A program made the translations under genes and the position numbers. 64,000 nucleotides of DNA from Phallus indusiatus (lineage: Eukaryota; Basidiomycota; Agaricomycetes; Phallales; Phallaceae). Below are positions 34,660 through 45,994 of the stretch, piece after piece. How positions within the stretch are numbered: position 1 is the stretch's first letter; the number at the start of each line of letters is the position of its first letter. The notes under the pieces were generated by a model that saw only the letters and a list, made by a program, of their open reading frames with translations, was not told where the DNA came from and ran no database searches. The stretch covers positions 679,391-743,390 of the forward strand of contig JAQFWX010000014.1 of the NCBI GenBank assembly GCA_027605045.1. The letters are read 5' to 3'.

Positions 34660-35057
34660 TGTTAGGGCTACTCAGCTCACACTAGAGGGAGGGGATCCTA
34701 AGATAATATATTGGGGGAAATACTAACTACTCACCTAGAGGGAGGGGATCCTAAGAGAACAAGCTTAGGGACCCTCACTCTAGGGACAGCGACTATATAC
34801 ATGAAAAACGATAACGCGGCGTGCGGCCCTGACACAGCTAAGTGCTAGGCGCCCGAACCGAACCTAAGCGACGTGATGTCACGGGCATCACGCTGGGTAC
34901 GAGCGCGCGACGCGCGCGAGTAGAGAATGTAAAATAGAGACAGGACAAGGAAACGGAAAATGAAGGTAAAATACGGAAATGATAAACGGAATAGAAATGA
35001 AATGATGCCGATGATAATAAATAGGAAAATGAGAGACGGCAGTAGTGTACCCTGACA
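34660..35057 (-). mobile_element. 3' LTR of element 2a, Gypsy family 1
   Basis: TGTTAGGG to CCCTGACA. Unlike the solo copies it has no matching 5-bp duplication (GTTTC on the left). The right side leads, past a hAT-like insert, into a purine tract and pol, as a 3' LTR should. Confidence 0.75.
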
Positions 35058-35058
35058 C

Positions 35059-35772
35059 TAAGGCTGTTCACGGGTATGGCTATACCCAGGTACCTGTCAC
35101 AAAACCCGCGGGTTCGGGTACCCAAACCCGCGGGTTTAATTTCGCTTAAAACCCGAGGGTGCAGGTATGGACTCTCTTAAAAATGCAAGGGTGCGGGTTT
35201 CAGTCTTGAATTTTTTGCAGGTACCCGGGTTTTATTTTTGAACCAGAGGAGGCACTTGTGCAAATTTTTTATTTTGCTTCTAGAGAGCTTAATTTTGCTC
35301 CAAATCAAAAAAGGAAAAAAATGTACTAAATATTTTATTTTTTCCTACATTTTCGATTTTGGCTTACATAAGCACCCACTTAAACAATAGACGCCCAAAG
35401 CAATTATCGAGGCATTTGTGCGAATTTTTTATTTTTGCTCTAGAAAGCTCAATTTTGCTCCAAATCCAAAATGGAAAAAAATGTATTAGATAATTTTTTG
35501 ATATCTACATTTTCAATTTTTGTTTACATAAGCGGGTGCTAGGTACTTACCCGCAGGTACCCGTGGGTACCTGCATATTTGAGTAGACCCTTGGGTAAAC
35601 CCGGGTAAACACCCGGGTTTTGAGAGGTAAAACCCTAGGGTGCGGGTTTGGCTTTTAAAAGCACGGGTACCCGTGGGAAAAACCCACGAGGGTGCGGGTC
35701 TGGGTCTGAGTAACCAAGGGTACCCGAAAACAGGTACCCAAACCCGCGGGTTGGCACCCGTGAACAGCCTTA
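35059..35772. mobile_element. hAT-like short element c (714 bp)
   Basis: TAAGGCTGTTCACGGGT reads in from the left, and the matching inverted end CGTGAACAGCCTTA closes it on the right. Flanks are CCTGACAC (35051-35058 and 35773-35780). The target was the LTR edge of element 2a, so the duplication copies the last seven bases of the LTR. Near-identical, inverted copy at 41190-41916. Confidence 0.9.
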
Positions 35773-38418
35773 CCTGACACCACCCCTCCCTTCAACGAGG
35801 CAACGTCTCGACACCTGTAGCCTCGACTAATGATGCCTGTAACTTGCAGAACTCGAACCGAGGGCAACGATGGAAAAGAAGACCATTTATCGAGCACGGC
35901 GCACTCGGGTGTTCACGGTGGAACTGTCTAATGAGATCTGGGGCTGCAATGTTCGACTCGGGTTCCCACTGATCATGCTCGGGACCATAGCCTTCCCAAC
36001 ACACTTTATATTCGAGTCGTCTCCGGAACACACGACTGTCCAAGATCCGTTCCACGACGTAGTGTTCACCATCATCTCTGACTTCAGGAGCTGGAGGAGC
36101 TCTCACGCGACGACCCGGGATTGTGTCTTCAACCTTCGGATGTAACTTTCCGACGTGGAACACTGGATGAAGCCTTGACATCGACAGTGGTAAATGCAGC
36201 TTGTATGCGTGCGACCTGACCTTGCTGACTATCAGAAAAGGGCCTAGGTACCGATGCGACAACTTGGCGGAAGGTCTGGTGGTACGAATGTCGCTCGAAT
36301 CGAGGTAGACCTTATCACCAACCTTGTATTCAGGTGCCGGGATGTGTTTTCGATCGTAGTACTTGGCCATCTCATCCTTTGACTTGGCTATGGCGGCCTT
36401 GGCTTCCTCTATCGTCGACTCCATGCGCGTCTTGAACTCGTTGACAGATTCGATATTCGAGTCGGCAACCAACGGTTCAAATCCCATACGAGGATGTCGT
36501 CCAGTGTCGAGCTCGAACGGTGTTGCACACGTAGCTGAGTGTACGTGGTTGTTATATGCGAACTCAGCCAAGGGCAGCAGTTGGTCCCAGTCGTCCTGTC
36601 GCTCAGAGGTGAAAAGTTGAAGATATGTACTGCTCGACTTCTGCGTTGACGCGCTCTGTTTGACCATTGGTTTGAGGATGATATGCCGTTGAGGGTGCAA
36701 GCCGTATGCCCAGGAGCCTAGAAAGCTCCTGCGTGAAGCGAGACGCGAACTGGGGGCCTCTGTCAGAGATCACCTTCATGGGGAGACCATGGAGCTTCCA
36801 GACATGTTGAAGGTACAGACGGGCTAGGCCTGTCGCGTCAAGTGTTGTAAATGTCGGCACGAAATGAACCCGTTTGGTGAGAGAGTCGACGACAGAGAGG
36901 ATCACATCGAAACCGTTGGATTCTGGCAGTTCCACGATGAAATCGACCGAGATGTGTTCCCAAGGTCGACTCGGCACTTCTGTGGGTCGGAGAAGACCAT
37001 AGGGTGCATGGCGTGAAGGTTTCGTGCGCAAACACATGTCACAGGCCTCGACATAACGCTGGACATACCTAGAGACACCTGGCCACCAAAAGGTACGCGA
37101 AACAAGCTCGAGAGTTTTGAAACGACCCGGGTGACCACCGAGTTTGGTGTCGTGATGTCGGGAGAGGATTTTCCGATGCAACTCGTCAACGTTTGGTACG
37201 TAAACCTTGCCACGATAGTACAGGAGGTCCTGGTCTTCAAACCATTCTGACGAGTGAGCTGAACGACCACCCAGGGCGTGGAGTGTTGCAATGGCTTTGG
37301 ACATGCTATCCTCAATCTTGCCTTCCCGATTGGCCTTGCGGATCTGGCGTAAAAGATCCTCCTCCTCCCCCTTAAGACGGAATGTTTGCAGGGCATTGAT
37401 TGCAAACATTTCGGGTCGGATTAGAGTGACACCACGATTGTCATCCTTTCCCGAGCCATGATCTGGGCAACGGGATAAACCATCAGGTTTACCCATCGAC
37501 TTACCCGGTATATGCTGCAGAGTAAAGTCGAATTGTGAGAGATATACTGACCATCTGGTCTGATGACGATTGAGGTTACGCGCGGACATGAAATACTCGA
37601 GATTCTTGTGATCAGTCCGTATGTCGATAGGGTGAGACGCGCCTTCAAGAAAGTGTCGCCATTCCTCCAAAGATCGTATGATAGCGAGCATTTCCTTGTC
37701 GTGAATGTCGTAGTTGCGTTTGACAGGACTAAGGGCCTTCGAGAAAAACGCAACAGGGTGCCATTTGCCGTCCTCGTTCGACAACTGTGAAAGAACCGCG
37801 CCTGTTGCAAAGTCGGAACTGTCTGCTTCAACCCGGTAAGGATTAGCAGGGTTGGGAATGAGAAGAATGGGGGCAGAGGTGATCGACGACTTCAGAGTAT
37901 CGAAAGCATGCTGACAAGTGTCGGACCAGATGAAGGGAGTGTCCTTCTTGGTTAACCCGAACATAGGATTGGCGATACATGCGAAGTCCTTGATGAACCG
38001 ACGGTAGAAGTTTGCAAAGCCCAGGAAGGATTGAACCTCCGTGACTTTCTTCGGGACAGGCCAGTCTCTGACACCCGAGACTTTCGCGGGATCCATCTCT
38101 ACTGTGTTCTCGGAAATGACGACGCCTAGGTACTCGATCTTAGTCCGACAGAACTCGCACTTCTCTGCCTTGAGATACAGCTTGTGCTCGCGAAGACGTT
38201 CGAGAACACGTCATGTTACCTGGTCATGCTGTTCCCGATCCCGAGTATAGATGAGAATGTCGTCGATGTAGACGGCAACAACACCTTCCGAGATCATGTC
38301 TTCAAAGATCTCGTTCATCATTGTCTGGAAGGTCACAGGGCTATTTGTGAGACCAAAGAACATTACCAGAGGCTCGAAAAGACCGCGGTTAGTGCGGAAA
38401 GCAGCCTTCCACTCATCT

Positions 38419-39285
38419 TGTCAAGTACCGATATCCGGGAACGGTAATAGATACTGTAATGTATTTTAGTCGCTGAATATAACACCAATAACTGTCACCG
38501 TTGGTTGACGACAGTCAGGACTTGGCCTCAATCTATAAGAGATTGTGCCACGACAGTCTTCTTCAGGATTTGTCCTGACGTTCGTCACGAGCGTCGAGTT
38601 CGTCAAGGACGTTACGGATATGTGCGTTCCGAGCTTCGAGAGCCGCGAGCTGTATCTCGTATTGAATGATATCAAGCTCAACGATAATGAAGAAAGCTTT
38701 GAGATGTAACTCTCGGCAACGACGGATGGCTTCCGTCGCTGCAAGTCTCGAGGAACGATCTCGACGTTCAATGATGAAGAGAGTAAGAGAAAAGAGAGTT
38801 TTATAGAGATATCGAACTACGTTCGATATTAAGTCTGAAGAACTATCTACGTGTATGCTAGGGTTTATATACACGTCAGATAAATAATTCTAGCTCAGTT
38901 CGAAATAGATTCCGAACTTGAGAAATGTAAACAAGTCGTGAGATTCGTAAGTAATATCAATATATGCAGGGTATGATGTCTCATGTGATGAACATGAGGT
39001 GTGCAGGGATAATAGCTGTGCATACATGGACCTACGTTCGTCATCTATGATCTCATAACCGGAACGTGCGTGGAATATTCTAGAAAGGCCTTTCCGCGGG
39101 TGTTCCAGGAGTTAAGAGAGACGGGTGCGTCTCTATTCGAGTTGCGAGGTTGCTTATGATGACTGAACGCGATGGTCTTATCGTGAGTGACGTAAGCGAG
39201 ATAAGATAACGAAGATGTACGGTAAATGATCGGATATGGATTACGTAACGTTACCGGAAGTGATGTTATGAATCGGATCATGACA
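38419..39285 (-). mobile_element. Solo LTR, family 2, copy 3 (inverted, 867 bp)
   Basis: TGTCAAGTACC to ATCATGACA, flanked by CATCT (38414-38418 and 39286-39290). Inserted in the RT of element 2a. Confidence 0.9.
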
Positions 39286-39511
39286 CATCTCCTTCCTTTA
39301 TCCGTACATTGTTGTAGCCCCAGCGCACATCTAACTTGGTAAAGTACCGGGCACCTTGTAGTTTGTTGATGAGCTCTGATATCAGGGGCAGCGGGTAACG
39401 GTTCTTAATTGTCATAGCATTCAACGCGCGATAGTCCTGGATGAGACGAAGGGAGCCATCTTTCTTCTTGATGAAGAATACCGGGGATGCCATGGGCGAC
39501 TTGGAGGGTCG

Positions 39512-40165
39512 TGTTATGTAACCACTTCATCTCCCTCACCAAAAACATCAAGATATAAGGCTACGGCAACAAAAACCCATAAAAACAAACAAAACCAAAT
39601 AATCCAAGGACTTCCACATTTCTCGTCTTCCACTTCTATTTTCTTTTCCAATCCTTTTGCCACTTCGATCATACATGACATCATTTGGCAAAACACTTCA
39701 GCCAAGGGTAATTAGTAGGAAAAAGGTTACGTTTATTTATCCTTATCTATTTTTCCATCTCAAATATTGTGTCATCTCTTGTGTCATTTACTATGTAATT
39801 ATTAGGTAGCGAGTAGAATAGTTTAGCCCTAAATATGTATAAATAGGGCTCAGAAAATCATGTATCTACATCTTTTTGTTGTACCACACATCCAGTGTTA
39901 GCTAATAAAGCTTAGTAACAACAAAAGGGTCACTTTGACAAAGCGCGCTTATCAAACCTCTTATCTAACTCTATCTGAGACTTGTGCTACAAGTCTCCCT
40001 CTTAACCTCTATTGTTCAACTAACATTTCTATAGATCGGGAAACTTTCACATAAGTACAGTTATTCCTGGCCTTACCTTTTAGTTGGATACGAATCTAGA
40101 CGAAACGCTTAACAAGTAATTGTGTGTAACTCTATTTGATTGGCACATCAAGGAGTTCCATAACA
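39512..40165 (+). mobile_element. Solo LTR, family 5 (Copia-like ends), copy 1
   Basis: TGTTATGTAACC to TTCCATAACA, 654 bp, flanked by GGTCG (39507-39511 and 40166-40170). A TATA-like GTATAAATAGGGC is at about 39837. The same-length inverted copy is at 50430-51083. The family (Copia against Gypsy) is guessed from the TGTTAT...ATAACA ends only. Confidence 0.85.
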
Positions 40166-40801
40166 GGTCGGATTCGTCCAGACGCAAGGTTTTCTTCTAG
40201 AAACGCGTCTAACCCGGCCTGCTTGTTGGGCGACAATGGGTAGATCTTGCACGACTTGGGTTCAGAACCTGGCACAAGCTCTATCAGGTGATCCCACTTC
40301 TTCGACTGTGGCAACGAGTCGAATGACTCCTTCGAGAAAATGTCGGCAAAGTCGTGGAACCTCTCTGGCACGATATCCCGAAAGCCTTTGAGAGCTGGTG
40401 CATCCGAGTTGTTGGCGTGGGCTTGGGCCAGTCATTGAGAGATGGTCTCCGTGGCATATATGTGGTGTGCGTCGGGCTCGTCAGGCAACATTGATATCGC
40501 GAATAGTCGATCACCTTCTTCAATCTCAGACTCGACGTCGATCAGGTCTGGTATGTCAGGATCGTTGGTCTCGGTGTCGTCGAGTTCAGGCAGAGGTGCG
40601 CGTCGGATCTGCTGGAATGCACGCTTAGAGAGTTTACCCGCTGGCCAGCGTGGAGCGCAGGATCTACAACTAGGGCTGCAGCACATGAATTCTACTTGAC
40701 CAGTCGTGTAATCTATGACGGGATTGTGGGCCTTGAACCATGGCAGCCCAAACAACACGGGATACTTGAGGGAGGTAACAGCGAACAGGGTGCGTTCAGA
40801 A

Positions 40802-41000
40802 TAAGGCTCCCCACGGGTTGCGGGTATACGTGGGTTTACCCGCGAGTAACCCGTACCCGACCCGCGGGTTTTTCAACCCGCGGGTACGGGTACCCGGCGC
40901 TTATATAACCCGAGTCGGGTATGGATCTGCATTTTGTACACCTATAGTACCCACATGTGACTATACTGTTAGACCATGTCACGGTCTATGTGACCACACC
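40802..41000. mobile_element. hAT-like short element h, left end only
   Basis: It starts TAAGGCTCCCCACGGGTT and has the usual CCGCGGGTACGGGTACCC interior, but no matching right end or second copy of GTTCAGAA was found. The right border given is approximate. The sequence from about 41000 to 41181 is AT-rich and unassigned. Confidence 0.55.
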
Positions 41001-41189
41001 TATTAAGATACCGACCCCGCGAAATCTCTAACCTGCAAAATATTGTGTGAACGACTGTAGGTGTTTTCGTACACTTTAACAAAATTTCACCCTGGAGAAA
41101 AATTTAATATTTTTACATCAAAATATATTATTTTTATTAATAAAATAATACTTTTATCGAGACCTCATTGGTTCTTGTTGAGCGCTCCC

Positions 41190-41916
41190 TAAGGCTGTTC
41201 ACGGGTGCCAACCCGCGGGTTTGGGTACCTGTTTTCGGGTACCCTTGGTTACTCAGACCCAGACCCGCACCCTCGCGGGTTTTTCCCACGGGTACCCGTG
41301 CTTTTAAAAGCCAAACCCGCACCCTAGGGTTTTACCTCTCAAAACCCGGGTGTTTACCCGGGTTTACCCAAGGGTCTACTCAAATATGCAGGTACCCACG
41401 GGTACCTGCGGGTAAGTACCTAGCACCCGCTTATGTAAACAAAAATTGAAAATGTAGATATCAAAAAATTATCTAATACATTTTTTTCCATTTTGGATTT
41501 GGAGCAAAATTGAGCTTTCTAGAGCAAAAATAAAAAATTCGCACAAATGCCTCGATAATTGCTTTGGGCGTCTATTGTTTAAGTGGGTGCTTATGTAAGC
41601 CAAAATCGAAAATGTAGGAAAAAATAAAATATTTAGTACATTTTTTTCCTTTTTTGATTTGGAGCAAAATTAAGCTCTCTAGAAGCAAAATAAAAAATTT
41701 GCACAAGTGCCTCCTCTGGTTCAAAAATAAAACCCGGGTACCTGCAAAAAATTCAAGACTGAAACCCGCACCCTTGCATTTTTAAGGGAGTCCATACCTG
41801 CACCCTCGGGTTTTAAGCAAAATTAAACCCGCGGGTTTGGGTACCCGAACCCGTGGGTTTTGTGATGGGTACCTGTCACAGGTACCCGGGTATAGCCATA
41901 CCCGTGAACAGCCTTA
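41190..41916. mobile_element. hAT-like short element d (727 bp)
   Basis: Same ends as element c, flanked by GCGCTCCC (41182-41189 and 41917-41924). It is close to the reverse complement of 35059-35772, which implies recent activity of this family. Confidence 0.9.
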
Positions 41917-43272
41917 GCGCTCCCTGTCGAACACTGACGTGTTCATCACCTGACATGCCGACGATCGCCGATGTCACACAGATCACACATCACGCTGGCC
42001 ACGTCATCCTCCCCCCTCATCGTCCCTCCCCTCATCGTCGTCGTCTCTCACAGCAGCGGCGCCATCTGCCCTTCCACTCTATCATTCTCTCTCGAATTTT
42101 TTTCTTTATCTTTATTGGAAGCACGTGCGATTACAGGAACTCAGCCTCATCTTCCCTACTGTCCTCATCATCCTCATCCTCTCGCCATCATCGTCGTCTC
42201 CAACAGCTCCAACGCCACCTATTCCACACTGTCATCTTCCACTCGTTTTCTTGCTTTTCCTCGAAAATCTGGTTTCATCATCTCCATTAACGACGGCATC
42301 ACCTTCCACGGCTCCAAGCTTTCTTCCTTCAAACGCTCATGGGAAAGTCTAAACGCACTAAACTCCAGGTTCTTCGTAATGTTCGTGGAACAACATTAAC
42401 ATTCGACTCTACCAGAAAACCCAAGGCCGTTCATTCAAATTGAACTCCCTATGAAATAGCTAAATCTTGTAAAGAGCGGACTGCGGCTATCTTGCATACT
42501 CTTCAAAGTAATGTTTTCTTTTTTGTAAAAAACAATCTCGTTTGATATTTACAATTATGATTCTAGAGTCGTCCCTTCAGGAGCGTGATATTATTCAAGA
42601 CCTCACTGAACAGTCTGGAGTAATTTGGGAAGCTCGAAATGAAGAAGAGGATGATTGGAGTGAGATCATCCCTTCCATCAAAAACACCACAATGCCCCAT
42701 TTCTTTGTTCTTTTCCAATCTCCTCCTTTCCCTTGTCACACTCTGTGACTAATTACCTATTTCTCCATGGTTTTGCCTTTATTTCTCCTTTTTCTTCTCG
42801 TACTCATAACTCGGTGTGAACGGTGAGTCATCTATGAGTCATTTCTTACTCATCCATGATTCCCTTTATGGATAAACCGCTCACGCTCAAAACTCTATAT
42901 AAGAAGGGCACTTTTCTCACTTTGGACATCATCATCATCTTATTGTCTTATCTGTCTTACCATTCAACTGTAACTACTCTGGTACCTGTTGGTCCAACTA
43001 TAAACTTGTGTTCAACCACTATCCTAGTCTTTAAGACTTCACTCCTCTTATCTAAACCTTCCTCTTGTCTATAACCTTATAAACAACAAATCACTACTGC
43101 AACGCTTAACACCGACTTCAATTATCATCCGACTTCGTAATATTTCTCTGTTGCTGACATCACGCAACATCGAAACATTGTCATAAACAACAAACTTAAC
43201 CATAACATCAAACCTCATCGTATTTGTTGTAAACACCACACACTGGCGTAATCTCCGCACATCACCGTAATC
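41917..43272. other. Unassigned sequence
   Basis: A pyrimidine-rich start (CCTCCCCTCATCGTC-type words) is followed by a TATA-like CTATATAAGAAGGGC at about 42895. Open frames up to 145 codons here are low-complexity Ser/Pro/Leu reading of the pyrimidine-rich strand and are not supported. It may be part of an unrecognised LTR. Confidence 0.3.
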
Positions 43273-43432
43273 TAAGGATCTCAACGGGTATTGCAAACGG
43301 GTACCCTCGCGAGCGTTCAGCCAATCAGATTGCAGGATTTTTGGGTCAAGGGCAAAATCCTGCATTCTGATTGGCTAAACGAGCGCGCAGGTACCCGAGG
43401 GTACCCATAAGTCATACCCGTTGAGACCCCTA
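43273..43432. mobile_element. hAT-like short element e (160 bp)
   Basis: TAAGGATCTCAACGGGTA pairs with the right end TACCCGTTGAGACCCCTA, with few mismatches. Flanks CCGTAATC (43265-43272 and 43433-43440). The inside is itself an inverted repeat (CAATCAGATTGCAGGATTTT against its complement), so the whole element is close to a perfect hairpin. Confidence 0.9.
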
Positions 43433-43797
43433 CCGTAATCACTATCGACTGCACTATTCTCTCTAGTCTAAAAGGACCCCCAAGGACTTTCAACCTTCAC
43501 CAGCAAGGCCTACTCTCTCGAGTCAAGACCACTATTCTCCTCAAGTAATTGTCGTAGCCACGCATACTTTCACGCACATACTTGTAAACGCAAAACTGCG
43601 TTAGCCAAAGACACTTAAACGAAGTTTGACTTCAAGGTTCAAGCTGACGGAAGATTGTCATTGATATTCTTCTTGAAGTACTCTTGATTAATCTACAGTA
43701 TTTAAATTACTGGACCTTACTTACGCAAGTGTCGGACGTTGACGTAAAAACCGTTACGCAAGTCGCTGTCACGTAAGTTGCGGCGGATACATCACAG

Positions 43798-43928
43798 CGA
43801 GTGGGCACAGCATACAAGCTGAAGCCAATTCCCTCACACCTGTACTCTCCGTACTCTCTCCATCCGCACGCACGTGTTTCATACTAGACTGGACTTTGCC
43901 AGGATAGGCTCGGAACACGGCGCTTGAC
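43798..43928 (+). mobile_element. 3' fragment of family 3 LTR
   Basis: It matches 32490-32624 up to the terminal CGGCGCTTGACA, then joins directly to a fragment of family 1 LTR. The 365 bp on its left (43433-43797) hold nothing I recognise. Confidence 0.65.
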
Positions 43929-44048
43929 ACAGGAGGAGTGAATGGAGGGTGGAAATAATATATGGGAAATATAAATAAAATAGAGGGGAATATATACCGA
44001 TGATAATAAATAAGGAAAAATGAGGGGATGTGGTAGCATACCCTGACA
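43929..44048 (-). mobile_element. Truncated family 1 LTR at the 3' end of element 2b
   Basis: Only about 120 bp of the LTR remain, ending CCCTGACA. Next comes a C-rich (minus-strand G-rich) purine tract and the chromodomain frame, the same order as in element 2a. Confidence 0.7.
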
Positions 44049-44576
44049 CCACCCCCCCCCTTCAACGAGGCGGCGTCCCGACGCCTGTAGCCTCGACTAA
44101 TGATGCTTGCAACTTGGAAAAGCCGAACCGAGGGCGGCGATGGAAAAGAAGACCATTTATCGAGTGTGGCACACTCGGGTGCTCACGGTGGAACTGCTTA
44201 ATGAGATCCGGGGCCGCAATGTTCGACTCGGGTTCCCACTGATCATGCTCGGGACCATAGCCTTCCCAACACACCTTATATTCGAGTCGTCTCCAAAATA
44301 CCCGACTATCCAAAATCCGCTCCACAACGTAGTGCTCCCCGTCATCTCTGACTTCAGGAGGTGGAGGGACCTTAACGCGACGACCCGGGATCGTATCTTC
44401 AACCTTTGGACATAACTTCCCGACATGGAACACCGGATGAAGCCTCGACATTGACAGTGGCAAACGCAGCTTGTATGCGTGCGACCCCACCTTACCGACT
44501 ATCGGAAAAGGCCCTAAGTACCTATGCGACAACTTGGCAGAAGGTCTGGTAGTACAAATGTCGCTCAAATCCAGGT

Positions 44577-44736
44577 TAGGGGTCTCAACGGGTATGACTT
44601 ATGGGTACCCTCGGGTACCTGCGCGCTCGTTTAGCCAATCAGAATGCAGGATTTTGCCCTTGACCCAAAAATCCTGCAATCTGATTGGCTGAACGCTCGC
44701 GAGGGTACCCGTTTGCAATACCCGTTGAGATCCTTA
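44577..44736. mobile_element. hAT-like short element f (160 bp)
   Basis: Nearly the exact reverse complement of element e, with ends TAGGGGTCTCAACGGG and CGTTGAGATCCTTA. Flanks ATCCAGGT (44569-44576 and 44737-44744). Inserted in the integrase-chromodomain linker of element 2b. Confidence 0.9.
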
Positions 44737-44796
44737 ATCCAGGTAGACCCTGTCGCCAACCTTGTATTCAGGTGCCAGGATGTGTTTCCGATCGTA

Positions 44797-45571
44797 CGGT
44801 GTACAGTGGATGACTCCGACTCGGCAATTCGGCACCACATCCATCAAGGCACGGGCCTATTTTGGACGGCGGTCCCCAAGAACAAGTGCTTTTTTTTACA
44901 AGAAGTTGTAATATATTAGTTTAAATATAATCCTTGAAATCTTTCTGAGTTCACCGAAATTTGAGTATGGTAAAGAATTGAACAAAAATATAGTCAAACC
45001 TTTGGGGAATTCTGTCATCTCAGATGAGAAAAAATAATTGCAAAGGGATCCGAACCCACGACAAACTGGGTAGATTCTACCAAGCGCTAACCACTAGGGC
45101 ACGGCTACTCACAGCCATGGAGCAATGCAGTGGAAACATAAAGTACTCATGCTCGATCAACGATATGTGTGTAGTTTCTAGTTGATTCAACGTGTAGTTT
45201 TGTCCTACAAAAATTGTATCATGAAAACGTCAATAAAATCTCTGTACATTAAGAATAAGCGTATAAAAACAATTTCAAGATATTATTTGTCCACCACCTA
45301 ACTTCACCTGTCATCTTTCACCTCCAGCGTATCCTCGCCACATTTTCCCCATCTATTCAAAGATGAAATTGACTTATATCACGCATATTAACAATATTTT
45401 TAATCCGGATTCCAAGATTTATTATCTCAATATATTATGCTACATAGTTTTCTTACTAGCTAACGAAGGTTTTTTATTAATTTTCTAACCGACGGTGTTC
45501 AAGGTCATTCTTGATAAGCGAAAAACGCCTTAAGATTATCAAAATGACTCGGAGTCATCCACCATAAACCC
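44797..45571. mobile_element. 775-bp inverted-repeat element with 8-bp duplication
   Basis: Both ends share GTGGATGACTCCGA within imperfect inverted repeats. The flanks are CGATCGTA (44789-44796 and 45572-45579), and element 2a shows the empty site, CGATCGTAGTAC. An 8-bp duplication suggests the hAT superfamily, but the extreme ends (CGGTG and GGGTT) do not fit the usual consensus well. It contains the tRNA-like sequence at 45041-45112 and no coding frame. Confidence 0.75.
45041..45112 (-). ncRNA. Degenerate tRNA-derived sequence
   Basis: On the minus strand it holds an A-box-like TAGTGGTTAGCGC and a B-box-like GGGTTCGGATCCC at tRNA spacing, followed within about 10 bp by a T6 run that could end Pol III transcription. 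The arms do not fold into a clean cloverleaf, so it is not called a working tRNA. It may be a SINE head or a captured tRNA. Confidence 0.35.
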
Positions 45572-45599
45572 CGATCGTAGTACTTGGCCATCTCGTCCT

Positions 45600-45994
45600 T
45601 GTCAGGGTACGTCTCGGGTTTACGGTCATTCTAGTATATTAGCGTAGTATAGTATAACCTACTTAGATGCCTACGTGCTCTACGTCGGTCATACGGTACC
45701 CGGTATACCGGTCCGTACTTATCCCCCGCGTATTCTCCCGAACTCTTCCGTTTCTCCGTTCGCTTCATTCTGCCCTATCTCCCTCTTTCTCTATGTCATC
45801 CGTATTGTCCTCGGCTACCGCTCTTCCTATTGGTAGATAATGCACCTGATAGCTATTGGTTAGAGATAGCGTAATCATGTATATATACAACTGTGCGCGC
45901 ATGAGTAGTTCCTTGCGCTATTATAGACTGGGTTACTGGGTTATAGTAGCAGTCCGATCCTTAAGTCTTATCGCTGAACGGTCGTGCCCTAACA
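45600..45994 (+). mobile_element. Solo LTR, family 4, copy 1 (395 bp)
   Basis: TGTCAGGGTACGTC to GTGCCCTAACA, flanked by GTCCT (45595-45599 and 45995-45999). A TATA-like GTATATATACAAC is near 45878. It shares only its termini with family 1. Inserted in element 2b pol. Confidence 0.9.

Larger units (their letters stand above)
35792..40758 (-). pseudogene. pol: Element 2a pol: post-protease linker, RT, RNase H, integrase, chromodomain
   Basis: The protease end and linker (FGLPWFKAHNPVIDY) lie at 40758-40432. The RT N-terminus continues across the LTR at 39512-40165 to [17 protein letters not shown] (39493-39286) and, past the 38419-39285 LTR, to the catalytic YIDDILIYT near 38270. The long 38096-36603 frame holds the thumb, RNase H (EADSSDFATG, IRTDHKNLEYF) and integrase, with zinc residues (HHDTKLGGHPG, CDMCLR), VDFIVELP, VISDRGPQF and NAEVEQY. 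A 4-nt insertion near 36626, absent from element 2b, shifts the frame; the rest, with a clear chromodomain (YVVERILDSR, YKVCWEGYG), is at 36700-35792. A TGA at 38211-38213 fits CGA to TGA. The copy is not functional. Confidence 0.85.
34660..40801 (-). mobile_element. Element 2a: chromodomain Ty3/Gypsy fragment with 3' LTR
   Basis: On the minus strand pol runs from about 40801 to 35792, followed by a purine tract (AAGGGAGGGGTGG) and the family 1 LTR at 34660-35057. This links LTR family 1 to this pol. A hAT-like element lies between tract and LTR. Gag, protease and the 5' LTR are missing, cut off at a partial hAT-like element at 40802. Two solo LTRs interrupt pol. Confidence 0.8.

Noticed and set aside
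39514..39705. 63-codon frame with a membrane-like segment, conserved in both family 5 LTRs (also 50890-51081)
   Set aside because: It lies antisense to the TATA-like box of the LTR, begins with TTG rather than ATG, and its conservation is explained by the LTR copies being nearly identical.
41853..42399. Frames of 142-145 codons in the pyrimidine-rich stretch
   Set aside because: Ser/Pro/Leu/His-rich low-complexity reading present in several frames at once, without splice or motif support.
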